Program-made: the position numbers and the translations under genes
Part shown: piece after piece, positions 21,395 to 32,877 of the stretch
Layout: each line of letters opens with the position of its first letter
Position numbering within the stretch: the stretch's first letter is position 1
From: Emticicia agri
GTDB lineage: Bacteria; Bacteroidota; Bacteroidia; Cytophagales; Spirosomataceae
Assembly (NCBI GenBank): GCA_945860265.1
Contig: CAMAQF010000006.1
Span: forward strand, 17,837-81,836
Reading direction: 5' to 3'
DNA length: 64,000 bases
The notes under the pieces: generated by a model
What the model saw: only the letters and a program-made list of their open reading frames with translations
What the model was told of the DNA's origin: nothing
The model's database searches: none

Positions 21395-23485
21395 CTATTC
21401 TTTTGTTTTCTTAATTACGCTGTCAGCAATGTTTTGCGGAACGATTTCGTAATGAGAGAAAGTCAAGTTGGCAGTTGCACGACCAGATGACATAGTTCGA
21501 AGGTCAGTTACGTAACCGAATAATTCAGACAAAGGCACATCGGCCTTGATTACTTGCGAACCAGCTTTTGTATCCATTCCTTTCATCATACCACGACGAC
21601 GGTTTAAGTCACCAGTGATAGGGCCTGTATATTCGTCTGGAGTCAAAACTTCTACTGCCATGATTGGTTCAAGAATTTTTGGGCCAGCATTACGAGCCGC
21701 TTCTTTGAAGCCCAAACGTCCAGCTAATTCAAAAGAGATTGAATCTGAATCGACATCGTGGTAAGAACCGTGGAACAAACGAACTTTCATTGAATCAACT
21801 GGGAAACCAGCCAATGGACCGTTTACCATTGCAGACTCAAATCCTTTTTGAACAGATGGGATAAATTCTTTTGGAATAATACCACCTACAATATTATTTA
21901 CAAATTCCAAACCAGGCTTGCCATCTTCACGAGGGCTGATTTCAAACGAAATGTCAGCAAATTTACCACGACCTCCCGATTGCTTTTTGTAAACTTCACG
22001 GTGTTCGTAAGATTTTGTGATTGTTTCTTTGTAAGCAACTTGCGGAGCTCCTTGGTTTACTTCTACTTTAAACTCACGACGCATACGGTCGATGATAATT
22101 TCAAGGTGAAGCTCACCCATACCACGCATGATAGTCTGACCTGTTTCTTCGTTAGTTTCAACAGTAAGGGTAGGGTCTTCTTCGATTAGCTTAGTGATAG
22201 CTTTAGAGAAATTATCTTGGTCAGCCGATTTCTTAGGCTCAATTGCATATCCGATAACTGGATCAGGGAATACCATCGATTCTAAAACAATAGGGTGTTT
22301 TTCGTCAGATAAAGTATCACCAGTTTTGATGTCTTTAAAACCAACTACTGCACCGATATCACCAGCACCTAATCTCGGGATTGAGTTTTGCTTGTTAGCG
22401 TGCATTTGGAAGATACGTGAGATACGCTCTTTGTTACCCGAACGATTGTTCAAAACATAAGAACCTGCATCCAAACCACCAGAATAAGCACGGATAAAAC
22501 ACAAACGGCCAACGTAAGGATCAGTTGCAATTTTAAACGCTAAAGCCGAAAATGGCTCACTTTCAGAAGGTTTACGTTTTTCTTCAGCACCAGTATCAGG
22601 GTTTGTTCCTACAACACCTTCTTTGTCCATCGGTGAAGGTAATAGAGCCATCACGTAGTCAAGCATTGTTTGAACACCTTTGTTTTTAAATGAAGAACCA
22701 CAAAGCATCGGAACAACTTTCATCGCAACAACTGCTGCACGAAGAGCGGCTAAAATTTCAGCCTCAGTGATTGAAGTTGGGTCTTCAAAATATTTTTCCA
22801 TCAAAGTGTCGTCAAATTCGGCAACAGCTTCAAGTAATTTTTCACGATATTCAGTTGCTTCTTCCAACATATCATCAGGAATTGGAATTTCGGTAAAAGT
22901 CATACCTTTATCATCTTCGTTCCAAACAATACCACGGAAGTTTACTAAATCAACAACACCCTTAAATTGGTCTTCTGCTCCAATTGGCAATTGTAATGCT
23001 ACAGCATGGCTGCCCAACATTTCTTTTACTTGCTTACACACGTTCAAGAAGTCAGCACCAGAGCGGTCCATTTTATTTACGAAGCCCAAACGAGCAACAT
23101 TATAGTTGTTAGCTAAACGCCAGTTAGTTTCAGATTGTGGCTCAACACCATCAACCGCACTAAATAAAAATACAAGACCGTCCAAAACACGCAACGAACG
23201 ATTTACCTCAACAGTAAAGTCAACGTGACCGGGTGTATCGATAATGTTGATATGGTATTTTTCACCACGGTAGTCCCAATCAACTGTTGTAGCTGCCGAA
23301 GTAATCGTGATACCGCGTTCCTGCTCTTGCTCCATCCAGTCCATCGTTGCTGCACCATCGTGTACCTCACCAATTTTGTGGCTTACACCAGCATAGTAAA
23401 GGATACGCTCAGTAGTGGTAGTCTTTCCCGCATCAATGTGGGCAGCAATACCAATATTTCTTGTGTACTTTAAATCACGTGCCAT
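21395..23485 (-). CDS. fusA: Elongation factor G
   Basis: [24 protein letters not shown], full-length EF-G. Confidence 0.98.
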   Translation of the reverse strand: MARDLKYTRNIGIAAHIDAGKTTTTERILYYAGVSHKIGEVHDGAATMDWMEQEQERGITITSAATTVDWDYRGEKYHINIIDTPGHVDFTVEVNRSLRVLDGLVFLFSAVDGVEPQSETNWRLANNYNVARLGFVNKMDRSGADFLNVCKQVKEMLGSHAVALQLPIGAEDQFKGVVDLVNFRGIVWNEDDKGMTFTEIPIPDDMLEEATEYREKLLEAVAEFDDTLMEKYFEDPTSITEAEILAALRAAVVAMKVVPMLCGSSFKNKGVQTMLDYVMALLPSPMDKEGVVGTNPDTGAEEKRKPSESEPFSALAFKIATDPYVGRLCFIRAYSGGLDAGSYVLNNRSGNKERISRIFQMHANKQNSIPRLGAGDIGAVVGFKDIKTGDTLSDEKHPIVLESMVFPDPVIGYAIEPKKSADQDNFSKAITKLIEEDPTLTVETNEETGQTIMRGMGELHLEIIIDRMRREFKVEVNQGAPQVAYKETITKSYEHREVYKKQSGGRGKFADISFEISPREDGKPGLEFVNNIVGGIIPKEFIPSVQKGFESAMVNGPLAGFPVDSMKVRLFHGSYHDVDSDSISFELAGRLGFKEAARNAGPKILEPIMAVEVLTPDEYTGPITGDLNRRRGMMKGMDTKAGSQVIKADVPLSELFGYVTDLRTMSSGRATANLTFSHYEIVPQNIADSVIKKTKE

Positions 23486-23859
23486 TTTTTTGTTTTAAAT
23501 TATTTTTTGATTTTGTAAGTCTCTTGTAATGAAGTATTTAAATGTATGGTATAAAAACACTAATTTCGAATTAGGGTGCAAAGGTATGAGTTTTTTTCGG
23601 TTAAATCATTAGTTTTCTATAAAAATATTCCTAAATCGGAGAGTTTTTTGGCTATGATTTGTAGCCTTAAGAAAAAGATGACGTTTGACTCTAAAACTTC
23701 AACAAAAAAAGCCTAAGATTTGAGTTCCCTCAGCGTCTCCATAAGGCACGTAGGGGACTCCTTTAGGTGTAAATTGCTTATATTGGCTTAAGCTCCTAAA
23801 TTACTTATTGATATAATTATTTTTTCACCTTCTTTGCCACCGACGTTATATAAAATAAT

Positions 23860-24302
23860 GGAGCAAACACAAACTTGGATGATTGGTGCTGTAAAGTTTT
23901 CCGTTGAATACAAAAAAACCTTTTTGGAAAAAAGATGGCTTTTCATGAAGTGTTTACAGTCAATCAGGATTAGCCACAGAAATTTACGACCACAATAATT
24001 TTATAGAAACAAAATTTTGCACTTGAAGGATTTTTGAAAAATTCCGCTAACCATTATACTTTCAAAATGCGAAAAGAAAAAGTTATTGAAAAATTGATAC
24101 AATATTTTGATAATGAAGCACAAGACTTTGAAAGCTACAACGATAAAATTTGGAATGATAAATATATTCAGCCTAATAATGATGTTATTCTTCCCCCGCA
24201 TTTTAACAAAGGGCATTCTTTATTTTTGGGAAGTTATATAAATAATAAACTTTTTTTTACTGGCACTGAAGTTAGCTCACAATTTAGTGGCTATATGGAA
24301 GT
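23860..24302 (+). pseudogene. Flavin amine-oxidase-like gene remnant, cut by the IS3 element
   Basis: TWMIGAVKFSVEYKKTFL...; NKLFFTGTEVSSQFSGYME then abrupt loss of similarity. Confidence 0.55.
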
Positions 24303-24352
24303 GAGATTATTTAATTTTTCCGCACACAAAACTCTCTTAATTTTGTGTTCAA

Positions 24353-24640
24353 ATGGAAAAGACAATTATCAACAAAAAACGTCGCAAATACGATGAAAGT
24401 TTCAAGACGGAACTTTTAAAAATGGTTAAAACAGGTCGAAGTGTGGCCGAAGTTTCACGTACAATGGGTATAGGAGAAAATCTACTGTATAAATGGAAAT
24501 CTGTAGAGAAATCACAAGAAACGCCAGCAGAAACTCTTATTAACCTCGAAATAGAACAACTCCGTAAACAACTTCGACAAGTTGAAACAGAGCGAGATAT
24601 TTTAAAAAAAGCTTTGGTCATTTTCGGTCGGGGGACATAA
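24353..24640 (+). CDS. IS3-family transposase OrfA
   Basis: KRRKYDESFKTELLKMVKTGRSVAEVSRTMGIGENLLYKWK...LRQVETERDILKKALVIF. Confidence 0.9.
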   Translation: MEKTIINKKRRKYDESFKTELLKMVKTGRSVAEVSRTMGIGENLLYKWKSVEKSQETPAETLINLEIEQLRKQLRQVETERDILKKALVIFGRGT

Positions 24641-25460
24641 CAAAAACTTACAAAGTTATTGATTTACTATCATCAGAATACCCAATTAGACTGCTTTGCA
24701 TAGTTTTAAATGTATGTTTTAGTGTATTTTATGCGTGGAAACGCAAAGTAACATACGTTTTAAGTGAATCAAAGGCTGAATTATCTATTCAAGTAAAAGG
24801 AGTTTTTGAGGAACACCGCAGTCGTTACGGAGCAATCAGAATTAGTAAAGAATTGCAGGCAAGAGGGGTTGAAATTGGTCGCCACCAAACACAAACGTTG
24901 ATGAAAATGCAAGGTTTCAAGGCTATTCAGCCAAAAAGCTTTATACCAAAGACGACTAATTCCAATCATAATTTGGGTCGTAACCCTAACTTACTGTTAG
25001 ACAGAAACCCTCCAATAAAACCTAATGAGGTGTTTGTTGGAGATATTACCGCACGGGCGGCCCCGATACATTGCATTAGTAGATGGTTCTTGGCTTTATT
25101 TAGCAACTTGCGGGGCGGCCCGTGCCGCAAGATATGTTTAGTAGAAAGTTAGTAGGTTGGGATTTAGCCGATAATATGCGTAGTATCCTTATAATCAATG
25201 CCTTAAACAAAGCTATTTACAGATGAAACTTACCCAAAGGTTTGATAATTCATTCAGATGGTGGTGGGCAATACGCTTCAGAAGATTTTAGAAATTTGCT
25301 TAAAAAACATGAATTCTGTCAAAGTATGACCCGAAAAGATAACCACTATGATAATGCAATGGGTTAAAGCGACCGACGCTCGGTTTGTTCAGCAGATTCA
25401 AGGCGGAATTGATGCAAAAAGGGGCATTTCTTAATTTTGATGATGCTTACACTGAAATAT
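24640..25460 (+). pseudogene. IS3-family transposase OrfB (DDE), frameshifted by GC-rich micro-insertions and stops
   Basis: EEHRSRYGAIRISKELQARG...VGDIT[ins]...LVGWDLADNMR...GLIIHSDGGGQYASEDFRNLL...RKDNHYDNAMG. Confidence 0.88.
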
Positions 25461-25731
25461 TTTGTATATTCCTGCGAAACTGAGCCACCGATTGTAGGGA
25501 AAGTGAGCCACATGTGGATATCAAAAAAACTTGATTCATGGTTTTTAATAATTCCACTGACTGAATGATGACTGCTTCATTTATTTTAGAATTTAAGTTT
25601 TCAAACTTCCAAGTCGGTAAATCTGCTTTCAAATAATTATCAAAAGCATTTTAAGATTTGATAGCAAAAGTACTTAAAGCCAAAGATTTAAAAAAAGTTT
25701 TACGAGAAATTGACATGTGTTTAAGGGGTAT

Positions 25732-27927
25732 TTACAACTTTACACTTACACTTTTGCCTGAATAAACCCCTTGTGGTAAGTCTATTATTATCATCGTAGT
25801 ATTGCTTTTTTTATCAGGCAAGCATAAAAATCCTTTGCCTAAGGTCATGTAAATACTTGGCAAAGTGATGAGTATTTTGGCTAAACTTCGTGAAGGATCC
25901 GAAACGGTTACTGTCGTAATGTTCTCTCCCGTCATTTTTAACATAGCCATACCTTGGCTATCCATTTTTATTTTTTTATTTTTTGCAATCTGAAACTCTC
26001 CTGACTTATAAAAAGCCATCTGAATGATTCCGAGCTTCTTGTGTTTTACAGCTTGCAATTCTTCTGTATTAGAAATAATTTCAATATTTCTATTATTTGC
26101 ACTGCTTTCTTCCAATTCTTTTTCCGAACTATTGGGTACTACAATGTATTCATATCCTGGGCTTTGCTCTAGTTTTCTTTTGCCGTGAATATCTGTGTCG
26201 TTTATTTTATCGCCATGGTCAAACCACAATTTAAAAATATCTGTACTTACTAACTCTTTACTAATATTTTTTTGGTCTGTTATGTCTGACCATCTGCCGG
26301 TTTCGGTTTGATTCGAAACGTTGATGGTGGTTGGTTTTGGAAAAACATATCCTACTTTGTCTTGATACACCCATTTTACATTTTCAGCCACTCTATTGCC
26401 ATTTTTTAATACTTTTTTTTCTCCATTTTGCATTATACTTACTTCACTTTTAAGCAAAACCTGATTTATGGTTGTCACAATTGGCAAAGACTTTTTGGGT
26501 TTAATACCGGCACCCAAACAAACGTATTCTTTGTCAAAAAAGAACCACGATTTTTTTGCTTCAAGCAAATCATGTGGGCTTTTAAAATCAAAAGCTACTG
26601 CACCGTACAATTCATCTGTAACGGCACCCACAAAACTCGTTAGACCTTCTTTCTGAATCTCATTGGGGCTGGGCAGAGAAGGTTTTTGCATAATGGTGGT
26701 TCCAGATATCTTTTGCCAATCGTAAGCTGCCCAAATGTTTAAATATTCATCGCCCTTTAAAACCAAATAATTTGTGCCATCTGCTCTGTGATGAGTGGGT
26801 TTTCCGGGGCCGTTGTAAGGTTCCTCCATATTTCTATTTCGGGTAGAGAACATTCTTACGCTCGTATAAAACTCGGGTCTCTGAAAAACAAAATGCTCTG
26901 TTTGCCAGAAAAATTTTGCGAAAGATTGTGATGGTTTTGCTTCACCTTTTCTAAGACGAATAATTTCTTCTAATTCTTTTTTTCTATAATCTGTGCTAAG
27001 CAATAATCTTTCTATTTCTAAGATTTCTTGTGGTTTAAAAGTAGTTTTTTGAGTTATAGATCTATTTTTTACGGCCACATCTGAATAGATTCCATAGGTC
27101 TGTTGCTTGCAAATACCATCTAAATAATAATCTACCAATAAGTTTATTTTGTCTTTCGGAAATTGGTATTTAGTGCCATAAACATAAAAAGACCACTCTC
27201 CATAAGCATTTGCGAATTTTCCATATCCATAGGAATCTGTATTATTTACTCTGTCGGGACGATGATGAAAACTGAAATCATGTTGAATACCTCGCTGGCC
27301 TGTGGAGAATTTCATTTCTTCGGCAATAATTTTTATTATTTCATCAAATTCTAAATCCTTTCCTAAAAACAAAAAGTTTTTTGCTACTAGGCCAGCAATT
27401 ACTATTCTATCACCACTAGGCCTAGCCCCAGAAGCACTCATATTAGCTCTCTGAATCATGGGCTGTGCTTTTTCTACCATTTCTTTAGGTAAATCATTGC
27501 CAATTGCAAGCATGAGGTTTAATAGATTAGTTGGTGTGGTGATCTGATTATCGTGCCAATTTTCCCCTACAAAGTCGTTTTTTATCCAAAATTCTAAGCC
27601 TTTACCAATAGCAGATTTTACTTTATCACTCTGAAAGTAACTTGAAGAAGGGGTTTTATATGCTTTACCTAAATAGGCTAAATCACTCGTGTGTCGGCCA
27701 TGTGGAAAGCTCGCGGTACGGCTTAAGTCGGAATAATTTATATCTTTAAAACTTCCATCATCTTCGTTTATTTGAGATAAAATAAGGGCTACTTGTTGGT
27801 CGTTAGGTTTGTTTTTCATGAGCTCCGTCACCATCCGTTCTTTTATGAGGATGAGGTCTTTTGATTGAGCATGGCTTTCAGTAAAAAAGCTTAAAAGCAA
27901 AAATAGAAGGGTCATTGATTTTTTCAT
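25732..27927 (-). CDS. Polysaccharide lyase family 8 (chondroitin AC/hyaluronate/xanthan lyase-like)
   Basis: ENWHDNQITTPTNLLNLML, FSFHHRPDRVNNTDSYGYGKFANAYGEW, RADGTNYLVLKGDEY. Confidence 0.88.
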   Translation of the reverse strand: MKKSMTLLFLLLSFFTESHAQSKDLILIKERMVTELMKNKPNDQQVALILSQINEDDGSFKDINYSDLSRTASFPHGRHTSDLAYLGKAYKTPSSSYFQSDKVKSAIGKGLEFWIKNDFVGENWHDNQITTPTNLLNLMLAIGNDLPKEMVEKAQPMIQRANMSASGARPSGDRIVIAGLVAKNFLFLGKDLEFDEIIKIIAEEMKFSTGQRGIQHDFSFHHRPDRVNNTDSYGYGKFANAYGEWSFYVYGTKYQFPKDKINLLVDYYLDGICKQQTYGIYSDVAVKNRSITQKTTFKPQEILEIERLLLSTDYRKKELEEIIRLRKGEAKPSQSFAKFFWQTEHFVFQRPEFYTSVRMFSTRNRNMEEPYNGPGKPTHHRADGTNYLVLKGDEYLNIWAAYDWQKISGTTIMQKPSLPSPNEIQKEGLTSFVGAVTDELYGAVAFDFKSPHDLLEAKKSWFFFDKEYVCLGAGIKPKKSLPIVTTINQVLLKSEVSIMQNGEKKVLKNGNRVAENVKWVYQDKVGYVFPKPTTINVSNQTETGRWSDITDQKNISKELVSTDIFKLWFDHGDKINDTDIHGKRKLEQSPGYEYIVVPNSSEKELEESSANNRNIEIISNTEELQAVKHKKLGIIQMAFYKSGEFQIAKNKKIKMDSQGMAMLKMTGENITTVTVSDPSRSLAKILITLPSIYMTLGKGFLCLPDKKSNTTMIIIDLPQGVYSGKSVSVKL

Positions 27928-27968
27928 TTTATTTTGGGTTTGGCTAAGGAATATCGACAGTGAAAATT

Positions 27969-29753
27969 TTATTTATTGTAGGCTACAATTTGATTTTTCA
28001 ATTCAAGTACTTTTTTTAGTTCTTGGTAAGGCACATCTTGTACCGCACAGTTTTTCTCTATTGCTAACTTAGCAGCAGCACCAGCTGATTGTCCCAAAAC
28101 CATAAAAACAGGCTCCATGCGAATAGAACCGTAGGCTATATGACTACTTGATACACAAATTGGAACCAATAGGTTATTGCATTCCTGTTTTTTTGGAACT
28201 ATAGATCCATAAGAAATAGAATAAGGAGCCGGTGGTTTCACGCTTATATCTCCCTCATTTTGCACATAGCCCTCCGCAGTAATATACCTTTGAACGTTAT
28301 GAGAATCGATATTATAAGAGCCCATGCCTATTGATTTCGGAGTTTCTTTCTTTTTCAAAACATCATTTTCGGTAGTAATGTATTCTCCAATCATTCGTCT
28401 GGCCTCACGAACGTACAGCTGATGCGGCCAGTTATTATTATCAATAAATTCATCCTTCGCTAAACCATAAGTCGCCATTTTTACGCGAATATCTTCCGGC
28501 ACCCGCGGGTCGTTTGCTACAAACCACTGTAAGCCAGCTTGGTAGTCAAAGTGTTGTTTTATTATTTCTTTGCGGCGTTGGTAGGAGGCTTCTGGGTAGT
28601 CGTGATTCATTCCAATATTATCTGTACTTACTGCACCGTGATTGTTGGTGTCCGTTTTTTTGTTTGGAATATTGTCAAATTTATTAAACCAGCCCCTCCA
28701 TCCCGTGGCAAATTCTCTCAATAAAAGCTCATAGTTGTTGGCGTTATAGTTTTCGGGTTTAGGAAATGGCACCCTATTTTCAGGATGATTTGTCATGCAC
28801 ATTCTAAAACAATAGGCTTGGATTCTTTTATCTTCAGATCCGTAAATACCTGGAGGGTCATTAGAAATTAAGGGTAAAACACCACTATTTGAGTCATCAG
28901 GGATTCTATAACCCGAAATGTTTGTCTTAAAATGAAGAGGTTGATGATAGACTCCTGTTTGAACGCCGTTGAATTTTTCATTATACTGTGCCATACCTTC
29001 CCTGCCTACATGGTAGCTTATTCCTGCTGCTGCCATTAAATCGCCCTCATAGGTAGCATCTATAAATACCTTTCCTTTATATTCTTTGCCTGAAAGAGTT
29101 TTAATTGCAACTATTTTTTCTTTGTTTTTTATTACTCCTTTCTCTCTATTCAGCCATTCATCCCTAAAAACTCTGATTTTATTTTCTTTTATAAAATCTT
29201 CATAAATTTTTTCCGCCACATGCGGTTCAAAAATCCACATGGTTCGGTTTTTGCCATCAATGGCTATGGTACTTTGGCCTTTGTTTCCATATTCACTTTG
29301 TTTTTGCCAAAGCCAAGCGTCTGGCTTTTGATATGCTAACCAAACTCTGTGATAAAACTCCCGCGACAGTCCTCCAATCACTTCTTTATTCCCAGTGTCT
29401 GTATATCCCAATCCCCCTGCCGATAATCCGCCCAAATGTTTGTCAGGCGAAACGATTAAAGCTGTTTTTCCAGACCTAACAACTTCTACAGCAGCAATAA
29501 CCCCAGCTGAGGTTCCGCCATAAATAATCACATCGGCTTCATATTTTCCATTTTTAGCGGCTGAAAAGTTAGCATATTTAAAGTGTGGATTGTGAGCGGA
29601 AAACAAGGGTAAAATAAGTAAAATTAAAAATGCATAAAGAAATATTTTCATGTTTTTTTTGACTGAAATTATTAAAAACTTAATGATTTCCAAAATCCTT
29701 TGGAGGATTTTAATTTTATATTTCTTTGGTTTTTCTATTTCTATTAGTTTCAT
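27969..29753 (-). CDS. FAD-dependent oxidoreductase (FAD_oxidored type, common in PULs)
   Basis: ADVIIYGGTSAGVIAAVEVVRSGKTALIVSPDKHLGGLSAGGLGYTD. Confidence 0.9.
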   Translation of the reverse strand: MKLIEIEKPKKYKIKILQRILEIIKFLIISVKKNMKIFLYAFLILLILPLFSAHNPHFKYANFSAAKNGKYEADVIIYGGTSAGVIAAVEVVRSGKTALIVSPDKHLGGLSAGGLGYTDTGNKEVIGGLSREFYHRVWLAYQKPDAWLWQKQSEYGNKGQSTIAIDGKNRTMWIFEPHVAEKIYEDFIKENKIRVFRDEWLNREKGVIKNKEKIVAIKTLSGKEYKGKVFIDATYEGDLMAAAGISYHVGREGMAQYNEKFNGVQTGVYHQPLHFKTNISGYRIPDDSNSGVLPLISNDPPGIYGSEDKRIQAYCFRMCMTNHPENRVPFPKPENYNANNYELLLREFATGWRGWFNKFDNIPNKKTDTNNHGAVSTDNIGMNHDYPEASYQRRKEIIKQHFDYQAGLQWFVANDPRVPEDIRVKMATYGLAKDEFIDNNNWPHQLYVREARRMIGEYITTENDVLKKKETPKSIGMGSYNIDSHNVQRYITAEGYVQNEGDISVKPPAPYSISYGSIVPKKQECNNLLVPICVSSSHIAYGSIRMEPVFMVLGQSAGAAAKLAIEKNCAVQDVPYQELKKVLELKNQIVAYNK

Positions 29754-29796
29754 GGGTGTTCAAATAAATATTTAAAATTTCAACCTTTTCTTTATT

Positions 29797-30045
29797 TTAT
29801 ATTTCTTTGGCAATGGTCATTGGGCTTTTATTATAATATGCTTCTTTAACTTCGGGCAAGACTCCATTATCAAATAGGTAAACCATCATTTCTAAATGAT
29901 TTCTATTGATGCTTTCAATCATAGCACTAGTCAAAAACTCTGGGTGTTGAAAGTTTAAGTCAATACCTTTCGAAATATAATACCTAACTAAATCGAAATT
30001 ATTAGTTTCTACTCCAAGAAACATCTCTTTCCAATTGCCACCCAT
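29797..30045 (-). CDS. Small ankyrin-repeat-like protein
   Basis: 82 aa, FDLVRYYISKGIDLNFQ...YLFDNGVLPEV. Confidence 0.5.
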   Translation of the reverse strand: MGGNWKEMFLGVETNNFDLVRYYISKGIDLNFQHPEFLTSAMIESINRNHLEMMVYLFDNGVLPEVKEAYYNKSPMTIAKEI

Positions 30046-30265
30046 AGTAACTTACTTTTTTAATTATAAAAGATTTCTATTATTGCGTTATTAAAAGTAG
30101 TTATTAATTTATAGGGTTGAAAAAAAATGAGCAAAAAATTTTTTATTTAAAAATACAGGTCTCCGAGAAATTAAAATTATTAAAGACACGAATTAAAAAT
30201 ATGATTATTAAAAAATATACTATCAAAAAAAACATATATTTGATTTTAACTTTCAGCCTTAAGTA

Positions 30266-32827
30266 ATGAAAAAAATACAATTATTTCTACTATTTCAAGC
30301 ATCCTTTGGTATTGTTTATGCTCAAAACATGTTTAATGGTTGCCCCATCTTGAAGCATTACGACCAAAGCAAATTGTTGAATATTGCTCTACCAATGGGC
30401 GGAATCGGCACAGGAACGGTTTCTTTGGGGGGAAGAGGGGAACTCAAAGCTTGGCAAATTATGAACCGACCTGGCATGAACTACAGCACCGTAACAGCAG
30501 GCAACAACGCACCTTTTTTTTCTATTTATGTAAAACCTGAAAACAAAAAGGCCATAACTAAAGCTTTGATTGGGCCACTGCATCCAAGCGAGTATCAGCA
30601 TTACGAAGGACGGCCCGTAAACAACCACGGAATGCCTAGGTTTTCATCAGCATCTTTTGATGCTTCCTATCCTTTTGGGCAGGTTAACTTGAAGGATAAT
30701 CAAATGCCTGTATTAGTAAAAATCATAGGTTTTAATCCATTTATTCCCGGAAATGCCGATGCTAGTAGCATTCCTATGGCCGTACTAAAATATGAAGTCA
30801 CCAATCCTACAAGCACTACTGTGGAAGTTGCCGTTTGTGGTACCATGCGAAATTTTATCGGTCAAGATGGGAGCTCATTTCGAAAAGATTGGAAAGGCGA
30901 CATAATACCTACAGGAGCAAAAAAGAACTTAAACACATACAGAGAGGGACCTAATATCAGAGGTATTTTCATGAATTCATCGGGCGTACCCATTACAGAT
31001 CCAGCTTGGGGTACAATAGCTTTGTCAACCCCAGAAAATAAGTCTGTTAGCTACCGTCGTTCTTCTTCCAAAAATGATTGGGAAAATGCAACTTTAAGTT
31101 TTTGGGACGATTTTAGTGCGGACGGAATATTAATTGATAAGCCTGAATTGATAGATGATAACCCTATGGCGTCTTTAGCAATTAAAAAAGTTGTACCTGC
31201 CAAATCATCGCAAGTGTTTACATTTTATATTACTTGGCACTTTCCTAACCGCATGGATTGGAACAATGATAAAACCAATATAGTCGGTAATTTTTATACC
31301 AACCAATATCAAGATGCCTGGAATGTGCTAGAAAAAGAAGTAAAGAATATTCCTAAGTTAGAAAGTGAATCTCTGAAATTTGTAAAAGCCTTTACGCAAA
31401 CCACTGCTCCGAACTACGTAAAAGAAGCCGCTCTTTTTAATCTATCTACTCTTCGATCTCAGACCGTTTTTAGGATTCCGTCGGGTCATCTGATGGGCTG
31501 GGAGGGTGTAATGGACGAATTTGGGTCTTGTGCAGGCTCTTGTACACATGTGTGGAACTACGAAACAGCCACTTCATTTTTGTATGGTGAACTGGCCAAA
31601 ACCATGCGTGACGTAGAGTTTACCTACGGTACAAAAGAAAATGGCAAAATGAGGAATAGGGTGGAACTTCCATTGGAAAAAAACTTTACAACAGACCATG
31701 TAGCCGCTGCCGACGGACAAATGGGTACAATTATGCGGTTTTATAGAGATTGGATACTCTCGGGGGATAATGAATTTCTAAGAAAACATTGGCCAAAAGT
31801 AAAAGCTGCTATGTCCTACGCTTGGGTTGAAAAAGGCTGGGATGGAAACATGGATGGCGTGCAAGAAGGCAAACAACACAACACCATGGATGTAGATTAT
31901 TTTGGCCCTAATCCTCAAATGCAATTTTGGTATTTTGGGGCTTTGAGAGCATCTGAGAAAATGGCTATTGCTATGAAGGATCTACAATTTGCAAAAAAAT
32001 GTGAATCAATTTTCAAGAAAGGGAGCGAATGGGTAGATAACAACCTTTACAATGGAGAATATTACGAGCATAAAATTACCGACCCGCTTACTTTTCAATA
32101 CTTAGACATGAAAAACCCTGACCTTAAAATACCACCATATCAATTGGGTTCCGGTTGTTTGGTAGACCAGCTTGTGGGGCAATACATGGCTCATGTTTGC
32201 AATTTAGGCTATTTGGCAAAAAAAGAAAATGTGCAAAAAGCCCTGAATTCGGTGATGAAAAATAATTTTGTAAATGCATTTGGCAATTCATTCAATAACA
32301 TGCGATCGTATGGAATGGGCGATGAGTCGGGTTTGATTATGGCCAGTTGGCCAAAAGGAAGACTGGACGTTCCGTTTCCATATTTTGCAGAAACCATGAC
32401 GGGTTTTGAATACGCTGCCGCCATAGGAATGCTCTATGAAGGACAAATTGAAAACGGACTAAAATGTATCAAAAGTATACGTGACCGTTTCGATGGGGAA
32501 AAAAGAAATCCCTATGACGAGCCTGAATGTGGACATCATTATGCCAGAGCCATGGCTAGTTGGTCTTCCATTTTGGCCTTAAGTGGGTTTAAATACAATG
32601 CTAACGAAAAGTCGATGGAATTTACAGCTACTCCAGGAATGTATTTTTGGAGTAATGGATATGCTTGGGGAACTTGCAAAATAAAAGGGAATACGGCTAA
32701 TTTTACAGTTTTGCAGGGCAAAATAGAATTAAATAAATTTTCAATTCATGGAAAAGGACATAAAGTTTTACAAAATGAAAAGTTAAGTTATGGTGGCAAT
32801 AATACTATTTCCATTTTAGTAAAATGA
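30266..32827 (+). CDS. GH116-like / DUF608 glycoside hydrolase (GBA2-type beta-glucosidase family)
   Basis: NIALPMGGIGTGTVSLGGRGELKAWQIMNRPG...GSCTHVWNYETATSFLYGEL...EGKQHNTMDVDYFGPN. Confidence 0.85.
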   Translation: MKKIQLFLLFQASFGIVYAQNMFNGCPILKHYDQSKLLNIALPMGGIGTGTVSLGGRGELKAWQIMNRPGMNYSTVTAGNNAPFFSIYVKPENKKAITKALIGPLHPSEYQHYEGRPVNNHGMPRFSSASFDASYPFGQVNLKDNQMPVLVKIIGFNPFIPGNADASSIPMAVLKYEVTNPTSTTVEVAVCGTMRNFIGQDGSSFRKDWKGDIIPTGAKKNLNTYREGPNIRGIFMNSSGVPITDPAWGTIALSTPENKSVSYRRSSSKNDWENATLSFWDDFSADGILIDKPELIDDNPMASLAIKKVVPAKSSQVFTFYITWHFPNRMDWNNDKTNIVGNFYTNQYQDAWNVLEKEVKNIPKLESESLKFVKAFTQTTAPNYVKEAALFNLSTLRSQTVFRIPSGHLMGWEGVMDEFGSCAGSCTHVWNYETATSFLYGELAKTMRDVEFTYGTKENGKMRNRVELPLEKNFTTDHVAAADGQMGTIMRFYRDWILSGDNEFLRKHWPKVKAAMSYAWVEKGWDGNMDGVQEGKQHNTMDVDYFGPNPQMQFWYFGALRASEKMAIAMKDLQFAKKCESIFKKGSEWVDNNLYNGEYYEHKITDPLTFQYLDMKNPDLKIPPYQLGSGCLVDQLVGQYMAHVCNLGYLAKKENVQKALNSVMKNNFVNAFGNSFNNMRSYGMGDESGLIMASWPKGRLDVPFPYFAETMTGFEYAAAIGMLYEGQIENGLKCIKSIRDRFDGEKRNPYDEPECGHHYARAMASWSSILALSGFKYNANEKSMEFTATPGMYFWSNGYAWGTCKIKGNTANFTVLQGKIELNKFSIHGKGHKVLQNEKLSYGGNNTISILVK

Positions 32828-32877
32828 AATAAAAAATTTATTCAATATATAGCTTAAAACCTTAAAATATAATTTCA

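Larger units (their letters stand above)
24303..25465 (+). mobile_element. Decayed IS3-family insertion sequence (ends approximate; right end truncated)
   Basis: orfA at 24353 and degenerate orfB; right end interrupted inside TEIF*. Confidence 0.85.

Noticed and set aside
21546-23473. Several + strand ORFs across fusA
   Set aside because: Shadow ORFs antisense to EF-G.
25447-25632. 61-aa ORF with repeated GTGGCTCA(C/G)TTT upstream
   Set aside because: Could be an IS21-type end remnant, but too little sequence to support a call.
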